Source: Martelella mediterranea
Lineage (GTDB): Bacteria; Pseudomonadota; Alphaproteobacteria; Rhizobiales; Rhizobiaceae
DNA length: 64,000 bases
Direction of reading: 5' to 3'
Assembly: GCA_003001975.1 (NCBI GenBank)
Contig: PVUG01000005.1
Coordinates: forward strand, 1-64,000
The notes below the pieces were generated by a model. It ran no database searches. It was not told where the DNA came from and was given only the letters and a program-made list of their open reading frames with translations. The position numbers were made by a program, and so were the translations under genes. This document shows positions 32,927-40,059 of this stretch, in pieces; position 1 is the stretch's first letter; each line of letters opens with the position of its first letter.

Positions 32927-33091
32927 TGCGGGCAGTCCTTTCACGATTGCCCGAATAATCGCTTCGTTTGTCCGGCGATTGAAGAAACGAAAATGCGTCG
33001 CCTGTATGCGGGGAAACATTTCATTCCTCAATTTTTCATCAATGGCAGTAAATTTGACCGGAACCGCATTCGCCGGCATTTGCGCTGATGG

Positions 33092-33730
33092 ATGAATATG
33101 CCAATACTGCGATCAAAATTGGAAAAAACGGGAACCTGCTTCGTGCAAGACAGCAAACTGGCGGACCGACTGCTTTCGGTCATTGAAAACGACATTCTGC
33201 CGCTTACCGAACGCGGCGTAGACAGCGGTAACAAGGTTTTTGGCGCGGCAATTCTGCGCAAATCCGATTTGTCGCTGGCGATCGCCGGCACCAATGACGA
33301 AACCACCAATCCGCTCTGGCATGGTGAGGTGAAGACGCTCAATCAGTTTTACGAACTGCCCTCCCCGCCGCCGACAAGCGAGCTTCTGTTTCTTTCGACG
33401 CATGAACCCTGCACCATGTGCATGTCGGCGATCACCTGGGCCGGTTTCGATAACTACTACTATTTCTTCAGTCATGAAGATTCCCGCGACAGTTTCGGCA
33501 TTCCGCATGACCTGAAGATCATGAAGGAACTCTACGGGCTGGAACCCGGCGGCTATCGCCGCCGCAACGCATTCTTCACCGCGCATTCCATTGTTCAGAT
33601 GGCAGAGGACACCACCGGACCAACACGGGCGCAGTTGATGGAGCGCATCGACGCCATCAGGCACCGCTATGCCCTTGCGTCGGACACCTACCAGTCGCAT
33701 AAGAATGCAACCGGCATTCCGCTCGGCTGA
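33092..33730 (+). CDS. CMP/dCMP-type zinc nucleoside or base deaminase
   Basis: 212 residues with the zinc deaminase signature: H77-x-E79 in NPLWHGEVKTL and P106-C107-x2-C110 in THEPCTMCMSAI. The region after it (WAGFDNYYYFFSHEDSRDSFGIPHDLKIMKELYG) and the C-terminal helices are not those of TadA, guanine deaminase or dCMP deaminase that I can name, so the substrate is open. Start codon choice (33092 or 33098) is uncertain because no good ribosome site is visible. It is divergent from cysG and precedes mazG by 33 bases, which suggests, without proving, a nucleotide-pool role. Confidence 0.8.
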   Translation: MNMPILRSKLEKTGTCFVQDSKLADRLLSVIENDILPLTERGVDSGNKVFGAAILRKSDLSLAIAGTNDETTNPLWHGEVKTLNQFYELPSPPPTSELLFLSTHEPCTMCMSAITWAGFDNYYYFFSHEDSRDSFGIPHDLKIMKELYGLEPGGYRRRNAFFTAHSIVQMAEDTTGPTRAQLMERIDAIRHRYALASDTYQSHKNATGIPLG

Positions 33731-33763
33731 GAAATCTTGTTCACATATACGGAGCCTGCCACC

Positions 33764-34597
33764 GTGGAACCGTCACGCGATATCGCTCGCCTTATCGAAA
33801 TCATGGCCGCCTTGCGCGATCCTCAGACCGGCTGCCCGTGGGACGTCAAACAGGATTTCGCGTCGATCAAGCCCTACACCATCGAAGAAGCCTATGAGGT
33901 GGCCGACGCGATCGAGCGCAACGATTTCGACGACCTGTGCGACGAGCTGGGGGACCTGCTGCTGCAGGTCGTGTTTCACGCCCGCATGGCGGAGGAGCAG
34001 GGCCTGTTCAGCTTCGGCGATGTGGTTCATGCCATCACGGCCAAGATGGTTCGCCGTCATCCGCATGTCTTTGCCCGCAATGCGGCCGATACGCCCGAGG
34101 CGGTCAAGATCCAGTGGGACGAGATCAAGCGGCAGGAAAAGGCAGAGCGCGCCGAACGACGGGCGAAGGCCGGGATCACCGAGGATTTCAAGGCGGGTCA
34201 TCTCGGCGGCGTCCAGCGCTCGTTCCCGGCGCTGACGGAAGCGCTCAAGCTTCAGGAACATGCCGCCCGCGTCGGCTTCGACTGGTCCGAACCCGAGCCG
34301 ATTCTCGACAAGTTCGAAGAAGAGATCGGCGAGCTGCGGCAGGCGCTTCAGTCAGGCGACAATGCTGCGATTGCCGATGAACTCGGCGATCTGATTTTCG
34401 CCGCCGTCAATCTCGGCCGCCACACAAAGACTGATCCCGAACAGGCCCTGCGCGGAACAAATACAAAATTCAGACGTCGGTTCAATCACATAGAAAAGTC
34501 TCTTGAACAATCCGGTGAAACGCTGGATGCCGCGACCCTGGAACGTATGGAGGCGCTCTGGCAGGATGCCAAGGCGATTGAGCGAAAACTGGGATAG
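33764..34597 (+). CDS. mazG: Nucleoside triphosphate pyrophosphohydrolase (GTG start)
   Basis: 277 residues with two MazG domains: the first opens with LIEIMAALRDPQTGCPWDVKQDFASIKPYTIEEAYE and carries ELGDLLLQVVFHA (EExxE...ExxD metal site); the second has LDKFEEEIGELRQALQSGD and ELGDLIFAAVNLGRH. It hydrolyses (d)NTPs to monophosphates, cleansing non-canonical nucleotides. The GTG at 33764 (GGAG nine bases upstream) gives the family N-terminus; an alternative TTG at 33737 adds nine residues. In many rhizobial genomes mazG follows hflX on the same strand; here it faces the other way. Confidence 0.93.
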   Translation: MEPSRDIARLIEIMAALRDPQTGCPWDVKQDFASIKPYTIEEAYEVADAIERNDFDDLCDELGDLLLQVVFHARMAEEQGLFSFGDVVHAITAKMVRRHPHVFARNAADTPEAVKIQWDEIKRQEKAERAERRAKAGITEDFKAGHLGGVQRSFPALTEALKLQEHAARVGFDWSEPEPILDKFEEEIGELRQALQSGDNAAIADELGDLIFAAVNLGRHTKTDPEQALRGTNTKFRRRFNHIEKSLEQSGETLDAATLERMEALWQDAKAIERKLG

Positions 34598-34645
34598 CCG
34601 TTGAGGCCGTCTGTCATCTTTTTTTCGTCTTTCGCATTTTCTTTG

Positions 34646-34676
34646 TTGACCTCGAGTGCACTCGAACACCTAACTT
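34646..34676 (+). promoter_or_regulatory. MerR-type promoter/operator upstream of the merR-like gene
   Basis: TTGACC (-35, 34646-34651) and TAACTT (-10, 34671-34676) are separated by 19 bases, the over-long spacer characteristic of MerR activation. The spacer holds the perfect 14-base palindrome TCGAGTGCACTCGA (34652-34665). A start near 34683 would leave a leader of about 26 bases, indicating autoregulation of the regulator and the downstream gene. Confidence 0.82.
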
Positions 34677-34708
34677 CGCCAGCGTCGTGACCAAAACACA
34701 GGACTGTC

Positions 34709-35119
34709 ATGAAAATCGGTGAACTGGCGAAGCGTTCCGGATTGTCGGTCTATACGATCCGCTACTATGAAAAGATCGGCCTGCTTCCCGAAGCCGACAG
34801 AGACCGGTCGGGCCATCGTGACTACGATCCGTCGACGCTGATCTGGATTGAATTTCTCGGTCGTCTGAAGACAACGGGAATGCCGATCAGTCAGATGCTG
34901 CAATATGCAGCACTCAGACAACAGGGAGCAGTGACGCAAGACCAGCGCCGCCGCCTGCTCGAAGCGCATCGCGCCACAGTGCGTGCCCATGTGCTCGAAC
35001 TTCAGTCCTGTCTTGAGGTTCTCGACACCAAGATAGCCGGTTACGCCGGCGGTGACGAACAGCAGGACGAAACAACCAATGAACAACCATCAATCCACTC
35101 CCGAACAGACCCGGCTTGA
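34709..35119 (+). CDS. MerR family transcriptional regulator
   Basis: 136 residues. The winged HTH is MKIGELAKRSGLSVYTIRYYEKIGLLPEADRDRSGHRDYD (residues 1-40), followed by the wing and a dimerisation coiled coil (about 75-110). There is no metal-binding cysteine cluster: a single Cys occurs (QSCLEV), so it is not a MerR/CueR/ZntR metal sensor; the operator with GAGTGCACTC resembles those of AdhR/NmlR-like regulators responding to organic electrophiles. The downstream carboxymuconolactone-decarboxylase-like gene overlaps it by 41 bases and is its probable target. Confidence 0.92.
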   Translation: MKIGELAKRSGLSVYTIRYYEKIGLLPEADRDRSGHRDYDPSTLIWIEFLGRLKTTGMPISQMLQYAALRQQGAVTQDQRRRLLEAHRATVRAHVLELQSCLEVLDTKIAGYAGGDEQQDETTNEQPSIHSRTDPA

Positions 35120-35480
35120 GCGGGGAAAGCATGCGCTTGCCGAAATCGACGGCGAGGCCGGGGAAAAGGTTATCGAAGCGCTGGCGGATATTGCGCCGGA
35201 TTTCTCACGCTATCTTCTGGAGTTCGCCTTTGGCGATATCTACAGCCGCCCCGGCCTTGGTCTGCGTGAACGCGAGATCGCAACCATCGCCGCATTAACG
35301 GCGCTCGGCAATGCAAGACCTCAGCTTGAGGTGCATATCGAGGCGGCCCTGAATGTCGGCGTGAGCAGGGATGAAATTGTCGAAACACTCATGCAAATGG
35401 CGGTCTACGCAGGATTTCCCGCCGCCCTCAACGGGCTCTTGGCCGCCAGGGCGGTCTTTGCCGCGCGATCGCCGCAGTAG
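35079..35480 (+). CDS. Carboxymuconolactone decarboxylase-like protein
   Basis: 133 residues with the CMD fold: LEFAFGDIYSRPGLGLREREIATIAALTALGNARPQLEVHIEAALNVGVSRDEIVETLMQMAVYAGFPAALNGL is recognisable in pieces across residues 40-125. The CxxC of AhpD-type peroxidase relatives is absent, so it resembles PcaC rather than AhpD, but no protocatechuate genes are nearby and the reaction is unknown. The ATG at 35079 (AGGACG upstream) lies inside the merR-like gene. The pair forms a compact self-regulated cassette. It ends six bases before the convergent hflX stop. Confidence 0.88.
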   Translation: MNNHQSTPEQTRLERGKHALAEIDGEAGEKVIEALADIAPDFSRYLLEFAFGDIYSRPGLGLREREIATIAALTALGNARPQLEVHIEAALNVGVSRDEIVETLMQMAVYAGFPAALNGLLAARAVFAARSPQ

Positions 35481-35486
35481 CCGCGC

Positions 35487-36755
35487 CTATCCCGCCAGCA
35501 TGCTTTCCAGCCGCTGCGCTTCCGGACCGGGCACGCGAATGTCGAGACTGACGGAGCCATCCTCAAGGTCGCGCCGTTCATCGACAAGCGCGTGCTCGTA
35601 GATCCACGGCAGGATGTGCAACTGGGCCGGCGACAGCGTGATGGTGGTTTCGGTCAGAATGCCGGCAAGCCGGGCAGCAATCTGGTCCACAAGCGCATCG
35701 ACGCCCTCGCCGGTGACAGCGGAAACGCCCATGACAGAGGCGTTGGCAGCCGCCCGGGCCATCAGCGCATCATGCTCCTCGGTATCCAGCAGGTCGAGCT
35801 TGTTCCAGACTTCGATGATCTTCTCGTTCTGCGCCTTTTCGTCGATGCCGAGTTCGCCGAGAATGCGCAGAACATCGTCCGACTGGGCATCGCGCGCCGG
35901 ATCGGACATGTCGCGGACATGCAGGATCAGATCGGCTTCCAGCACCTCTTCCAGCGTTGCGCGGAAGGCTGCGACCAGATGGGTCGGAAGGTCGGAAATG
36001 AAACCAACCGTGTCGGACAGGATAACCGTGCGGCCATGCGGCAGCTTCATCCGCCGAAGCGTCGGGTCCAGCGTGGCAAACAGCATGTCCTCGGCCAGCA
36101 CCCCTGCCCCGGTAATCCGGTTGAACAGCGTCGATTTACCGGCATTGGTATAGCCGACGAGCGCGACAATCGGATGCGGCACCTTCTTGCGCTTCGAGCG
36201 GTGCAGCTGGCGGGTGCGCACGACCTGTTCCAGCTCGCGTTCCAGCTTGGTGATCCGCTCGCGCAGAAGCCTTCGGTCGGCCTCGATCTGGGTTTCACCG
36301 GGGCCGCCCATGAAACCGCCGCCGCCACGCTGACGCTCAAGGTGGGTCCAGCTTCTGACAAGACGTCCTCGCTGATAGTTCAGATGCGCCAGTTCGACCT
36401 GCAGCCGGCCTTCCTTGGTGGAGGCGCGCTCGCCGAAGATCTCGAGGATCAGGCCGGTACGGTCGATCACCTTGGCAACCCAGGCCTTTTCGAGATTGCG
36501 CTGCTGGACAGGCGACAGCGGGTGATCGACGATCACAAGGCCGATATCGCTGTTGTCGAGCAATTCGTCGATTTCCTGGATCTTGCCCGTGCCGATCAGT
36601 GTGGCCGGACGCGGTTCGTTGACCGCGACAATCTCGGAGGCGACGACCTCCAGCCCGATCGCGCCGGCAAGGCCGACTGCTTCCTGCAGACGGCTTTCGG
36701 GCGCGCGCGAAGAGGTTTCGCCATCACTGCCCCGCTGGGCTTTGATGACGGGCAC
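35487..36755 (-). CDS. hflX: GTPase HflX (start uncertain)
   Basis: 422 residues from a GTG at 36753-36755. The N-terminal HflX domain has LIGTGKIQEIDELL and DHPLSPVQQRNLEKAW, the linker has RGGGGFMGGPGETQIEADRR, and the GTPase domain shows G1 GYTNAGKST, G3 DTVGFISDLPTHLV and G4 NKLDLLD. It is a ribosome-associated GTPase that rescues or splits stalled ribosomes. In-frame codons continue upstream to a stop at 36828-36830 and look coding (PESEYENRDSSRALVIVPV), but contain no ATG, GTG or TTG; an ATT at 36819-36821 preceded by GGTGA is possible. Lies downstream of hfq on the same strand. Confidence 0.92.
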   Translation of the reverse strand: MPVIKAQRGSDGETSSRAPESRLQEAVGLAGAIGLEVVASEIVAVNEPRPATLIGTGKIQEIDELLDNSDIGLVIVDHPLSPVQQRNLEKAWVAKVIDRTGLILEIFGERASTKEGRLQVELAHLNYQRGRLVRSWTHLERQRGGGGFMGGPGETQIEADRRLLRERITKLERELEQVVRTRQLHRSKRKKVPHPIVALVGYTNAGKSTLFNRITGAGVLAEDMLFATLDPTLRRMKLPHGRTVILSDTVGFISDLPTHLVAAFRATLEEVLEADLILHVRDMSDPARDAQSDDVLRILGELGIDEKAQNEKIIEVWNKLDLLDTEEHDALMARAAANASVMGVSAVTGEGVDALVDQIAARLAGILTETTITLSPAQLHILPWIYEHALVDERRDLEDGSVSLDIRVPGPEAQRLESMLAG

Positions 36756-36835
36756 AATAACGAGCGCCCGTGATGAATCGCGGTTCTCGTATTCGCTTTC
36801 AGGAAAAAACGTATCGGGAATGGAAAATCACCGAA

Positions 36836-37078
36836 TCAGGAAGCGTTGTCGTCGTTTTCAAACATCTGAACCGGCTGGCCGGGCATGATCGTTGAGATCG
36901 CATGCTTGTAAACCAGCTGGGAATGTCCGTCCCGACGCAGCAAAACGCAGAAATTGTCAAAAGATGTGACAACGCCCGTGAGCTTGACCCCATTGATCAG
37001 AAAAATCGTGAGAGAAATCTTCTGCTTACGGACAGTATTGAGGAAAAGGTCCTGCAAATTCTGAGAACGTTCCGCCAT
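36836..37078 (-). CDS. hfq: RNA chaperone Hfq
   Basis: 80 residues, typical of alphaproteobacterial Hfq. The Sm1 motif lies in [39 protein letters not shown] and the Sm2 motif is YKHAIST at about 57-63. The hexamer binds small RNAs and mRNAs. The ATG at 37076-37078 matches the family N-terminus [14 protein letters not shown]. Between trkA and hflX, the usual rhizobial position; the 175-base gap before it may carry its promoter. Confidence 0.97.
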   Translation of the reverse strand: MAERSQNLQDLFLNTVRKQKISLTIFLINGVKLTGVVTSFDNFCVLLRRDGHSQLVYKHAISTIMPGQPVQMFENDDNAS

Positions 37079-37253
37079 GGCGCCGCTTCTTTCTTTCTCT
37101 TGCCGGCCTAAAACCGGTGCCCACCTCATTGTAGTTGCCTTCGAAGAACGAGGGACAACCAGTCAATGACAGGTCGTAGCAAATTGGTAGCGCTTTCGCA
37201 ACGACGAAAACCGATTGCTTGCAGCACGGCCGGTTGCAGGCCGATTTCGCATG

Positions 37254-38630
37254 TCAGAAATACTGAATTGAAACGCGGAAAAGCTGCTCCACATGGCGCA
37301 CGGCCGATGCCGCGGCAAACAGAATGACCCTGTCATGCGGCTTGATCTTGAGGTCGCCGGTCGGGCGCAATGTCGTGTCACCGCGATAGACCGCGCCGAT
37401 GCGAATTCCCTCCGGAAGGTCGAGGTCCCTGAACGGCGTTCCCACCAGCGGCGATGTCGTCAGGGCTTCCGCCTCGATCACTTCGGCCGCCCCCTTCTGC
37501 ACCGCGTAGACCGAGCGGATACGGCCCTTGCGGACATGCTGGAGCACGCGCGAGATCGTGACGGCGCGCGGATTGATATAGGCATCGATCCCGAGCGATT
37601 TGGTCACATCATGAAAGGACGGATTGTTCAAAAGCGCCAGATTGGACTTGCAGCCAAGCTGTTTGGCGATCACCGAGGCCAGAATATTGGTCTGGTCATT
37701 GTTCGTGAGCGCAACCATCAGATGCGCGTCGGGCACGTCTGCCTGGATCATGATGTTCTGATCCAGCGCCGAGCCCTGAAGCACGATACCATGATGCAGT
37801 GCGTCGGAGACGGCAATGGCCTTTTCGCGATCGAACTCGATCATCTTCAGCCGGGTTTTCGGCTGCAGTTCCTCGATCGATTTCGCGACGAAAAAGCCGA
37901 TATTGCCACCGCCGGCAATCACGATCCGCCGGGCCTCCTGTTCTTCATGCCCGAACAGCGCCAGCGTGCGGCGGATATGCTCCTGTTCGCAGACCACATA
38001 GACCAGATCGCCGGCCACGACCTGATCCGTCGAATGGGGAATGATCACTTCCTCGTTCCGGTAAATGCCGGTCACGGTCGCATTGAGATCGGGAAACAGC
38101 TGGCTCAGCTGCATCAGCGGCGTGTTGAGAACCGGGCAGTCGTCATTGCACTCGACGGCCAGCATCGCGATCTTTTCGTCGGCAAAGCGGACGATATCGG
38201 TCGCGCCCGGAAAGGAAATGCGCCGGAGGACCATCTTGCCGACCTCGACTTCCGGCGAGATCGTCACATCGATCGGCATATGATCGCGCGAGAACAGATC
38301 GGAGTAGTGCGAATGCAGATAGCTCTGCGAGCGTATGCGAGCGATCTTGGTCGGCACGTTGAACAGCGAATGGGCGACCTGGCAGGCCACCATGTTGATT
38401 TCGTCGTGCAGCGTGACGGCAATGATCATATCCGCCTGATCGGCGCCGGCCTTGGCCAGCACATCCGGATGGGCGCCGTGGCCGACATAGCCGCGCACAT
38501 CGAGCAGTTCGGTAATGGCCGTGATCAGCGAGGCCGAAGTGTCGATAACGGAAACGTCGTTATATTCCTGGGAAAGACGCTCGGCGATGCCGAAGCCGAC
38601 CTGGCCCGCACCGCAAATAATGATTTTCAT
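37254..38630 (-). CDS. trkA: Trk system potassium uptake regulatory protein TrkA
   Basis: 458 residues made of two RCK units. Each has a Rossmann nucleotide-binding motif: MKIIICGAGQVGFGIAERLSQEYNDVSVID at the N-terminus and IVIAGGGNIGFFVAKSIEELQ near residue 235, each followed by a TrkA_C domain (VGKMVLRRISFPG and VGTPFRDLDLPEGIRIG). It gates the TrkH/TrkG potassium channel in response to NAD(H)/ATP; no trkH is in the window. It follows ntrX by 64 bases on the same strand, with its AGAGGGG ribosome site partly held in a small hairpin. Confidence 0.96.
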   Translation of the reverse strand: MKIIICGAGQVGFGIAERLSQEYNDVSVIDTSASLITAITELLDVRGYVGHGAHPDVLAKAGADQADMIIAVTLHDEINMVACQVAHSLFNVPTKIARIRSQSYLHSHYSDLFSRDHMPIDVTISPEVEVGKMVLRRISFPGATDIVRFADEKIAMLAVECNDDCPVLNTPLMQLSQLFPDLNATVTGIYRNEEVIIPHSTDQVVAGDLVYVVCEQEHIRRTLALFGHEEQEARRIVIAGGGNIGFFVAKSIEELQPKTRLKMIEFDREKAIAVSDALHHGIVLQGSALDQNIMIQADVPDAHLMVALTNNDQTNILASVIAKQLGCKSNLALLNNPSFHDVTKSLGIDAYINPRAVTISRVLQHVRKGRIRSVYAVQKGAAEVIEAEALTTSPLVGTPFRDLDLPEGIRIGAVYRGDTTLRPTGDLKIKPHDRVILFAAASAVRHVEQLFRVSIQYF

Positions 38631-38633
38631 CAG

Positions 38634-38648
38634 AACCCCTCTGGGGTT
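38634..38648 (-). promoter_or_regulatory. Hairpin overlapping the trkA ribosome-binding site
   Basis: On the minus strand AACCCC-AGA-GGGGTT folds into a 6-bp stem; the 3' arm contains most of the AGAGGGG Shine-Dalgarno sequence four bases before the trkA ATG. This could lower trkA translation relative to ntrX; no T tract supports termination. Confidence 0.45.
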
Positions 38649-38694
38649 TTAAGATTCTGGTGGTTCAGCTGGCCGCAATCTGCCCGGTTTTGCA

Positions 38695-40059
38695 TCAAAT
38701 GCCAAGGGACTTCAGTTTGCGATGCAACGCTGAGCGCTCCATTCCGACGAATTCCGCCGTACGCGAGATATTGCCGCCGAAACGGTTGATCTGCGCCATC
38801 AGGTAATCGCGCTCGAAACGTTCACGCGCCTCGCGCAGCGGCAGCGTCATGATATGGGCGTCGCCCGAGGTCTGGATCTGCGGCAGCACATCGGAGAGAT
38901 CGGCCGGCAGCAGGTCTGCACCGATCGGCTGACCGGCATCCTCTTCCCGCGACAGGATCAGCAGCCGTTCCAGATTGTTGCGCAACTGGCGGATATTGCC
39001 CGGCCAGTCATGCGCCTGGAGAATGGCCATGGCATCATCACCGATCTGCCGCTGGCGGATGCCCGCCTGCTCACAGAGCTGGCGCATGATGAAATCGGCC
39101 AGGAACGGAATATCCTCGCGCCGCTCGGCAAGGCCGGGAATGACCACCGGCACGACCGCCAGACGGTGAAACAGGTCCTGACGGAACAGACCTTCCTCGA
39201 TGCGCGATTTCAGATCGAGTGCCGTCGACGACAATATCCTGACATCAACGCTCACCCGCCGGCTGCCGCCGACACGTTCAAACTGCTGGTCGACCAGCAC
39301 GCGCAGGATTTTTTTCTGGGTTTCCGGCGGCATTTCGCCGATTTCATCCAGATAGAGCGTGCCGCGATGCGCGCGTTCCAGCGCCCCGGTCTTGCGGGTC
39401 CGCCCACCGCCCGCCTCGACGCCGAACAGCTCGGTCTCCATGTTCTCCGGCGTGATGGCTGCTGCATTCAGCGCCACGAACGGCGCCTGCGCCCGCAGGC
39501 TTTTCTTGTGCATCAGCCGCGCAACCACCTCCTTGCCGGAGCCGGAGCCGCCGAAAATCATCACGCGGCTGTTGGTCGGACCGACTTTCTCGACGGTCTG
39601 GCGCAACTGCGAAACCAGAAGCGACGAACCGACGAGTTCGTCCGGGTCGCCGCTCTTGCGCTTCAACTCCTGAACTTCCGATTTCAGCCGCGAATTTTCC
39701 AGCGCCCGCTCGGCAATCAGCACCAGTCGGTCGGCCTTGAACGGTTTCTCGATAAAATCGAAAGCACCGCGCTTGATCGATGACACCGCGGTTTCGATAT
39801 TGCCGTGGCCGGAGATCATCACCACCGGAATATCCGGGTAGCGCTGCTTGATCTCTTCCAAAAGCGCCAGGCCGTCAAGCCGGCTGCCCTGCATCCAGAT
39901 ATCGAGAAAAATCAGACGCGGAACGCGGTCGTTGATCGCAGCCAGCGCACTGTCGCTGTCATGTGCGACGCGGGTTTCATGCCCTTCATCGGAAAGGATG
40001 CCCGAGACGATATCACGAATATCCGCCTCATCATCGACGACGAGAATATCAGAGGCCAT
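38695..40059 (-). CDS. ntrX: Nitrogen assimilation response regulator NtrX
   Basis: 454 residues. The receiver domain (1-120) has Asp53 as phosphorylation site in LIFLDIWMQG and Lys in DFIEKPFKADRL. The AAA+ domain carries Walker A FGGSGSGKEV and Walker B GTLYLDEIGEMPPETQ, but the GAFTGA loop that contacts sigma-54 is replaced (ELFGVEAGGGRTRKTGALERAH), as in other alphaproteobacterial NtrX. The C-terminal Fis-type HTH is GGNISRTAEFVGMERSALHRKLKSLGI. It pairs with NtrY. The start at 40059 overlaps the ntrY end by eleven bases. Confidence 0.96.
   Translation of the reverse strand: MASDILVVDDEADIRDIVSGILSDEGHETRVAHDSDSALAAINDRVPRLIFLDIWMQGSRLDGLALLEEIKQRYPDIPVVMISGHGNIETAVSSIKRGAFDFIEKPFKADRLVLIAERALENSRLKSEVQELKRKSGDPDELVGSSLLVSQLRQTVEKVGPTNSRVMIFGGSGSGKEVVARLMHKKSLRAQAPFVALNAAAITPENMETELFGVEAGGGRTRKTGALERAHRGTLYLDEIGEMPPETQKKILRVLVDQQFERVGGSRRVSVDVRILSSTALDLKSRIEEGLFRQDLFHRLAVVPVVIPGLAERREDIPFLADFIMRQLCEQAGIRQRQIGDDAMAILQAHDWPGNIRQLRNNLERLLILSREEDAGQPIGADLLPADLSDVLPQIQTSGDAHIMTLPLREARERFERDYLMAQINRFGGNISRTAEFVGMERSALHRKLKSLGI

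Noticed and set aside
33092..34597. Deaminase plus MazG as a phage-defence nucleotide-depletion system
   Set aside because: MazG here is the two-domain housekeeping type, the gap and starts do not indicate a dedicated operon, and no toxin, sensor or integrase gene accompanies them.
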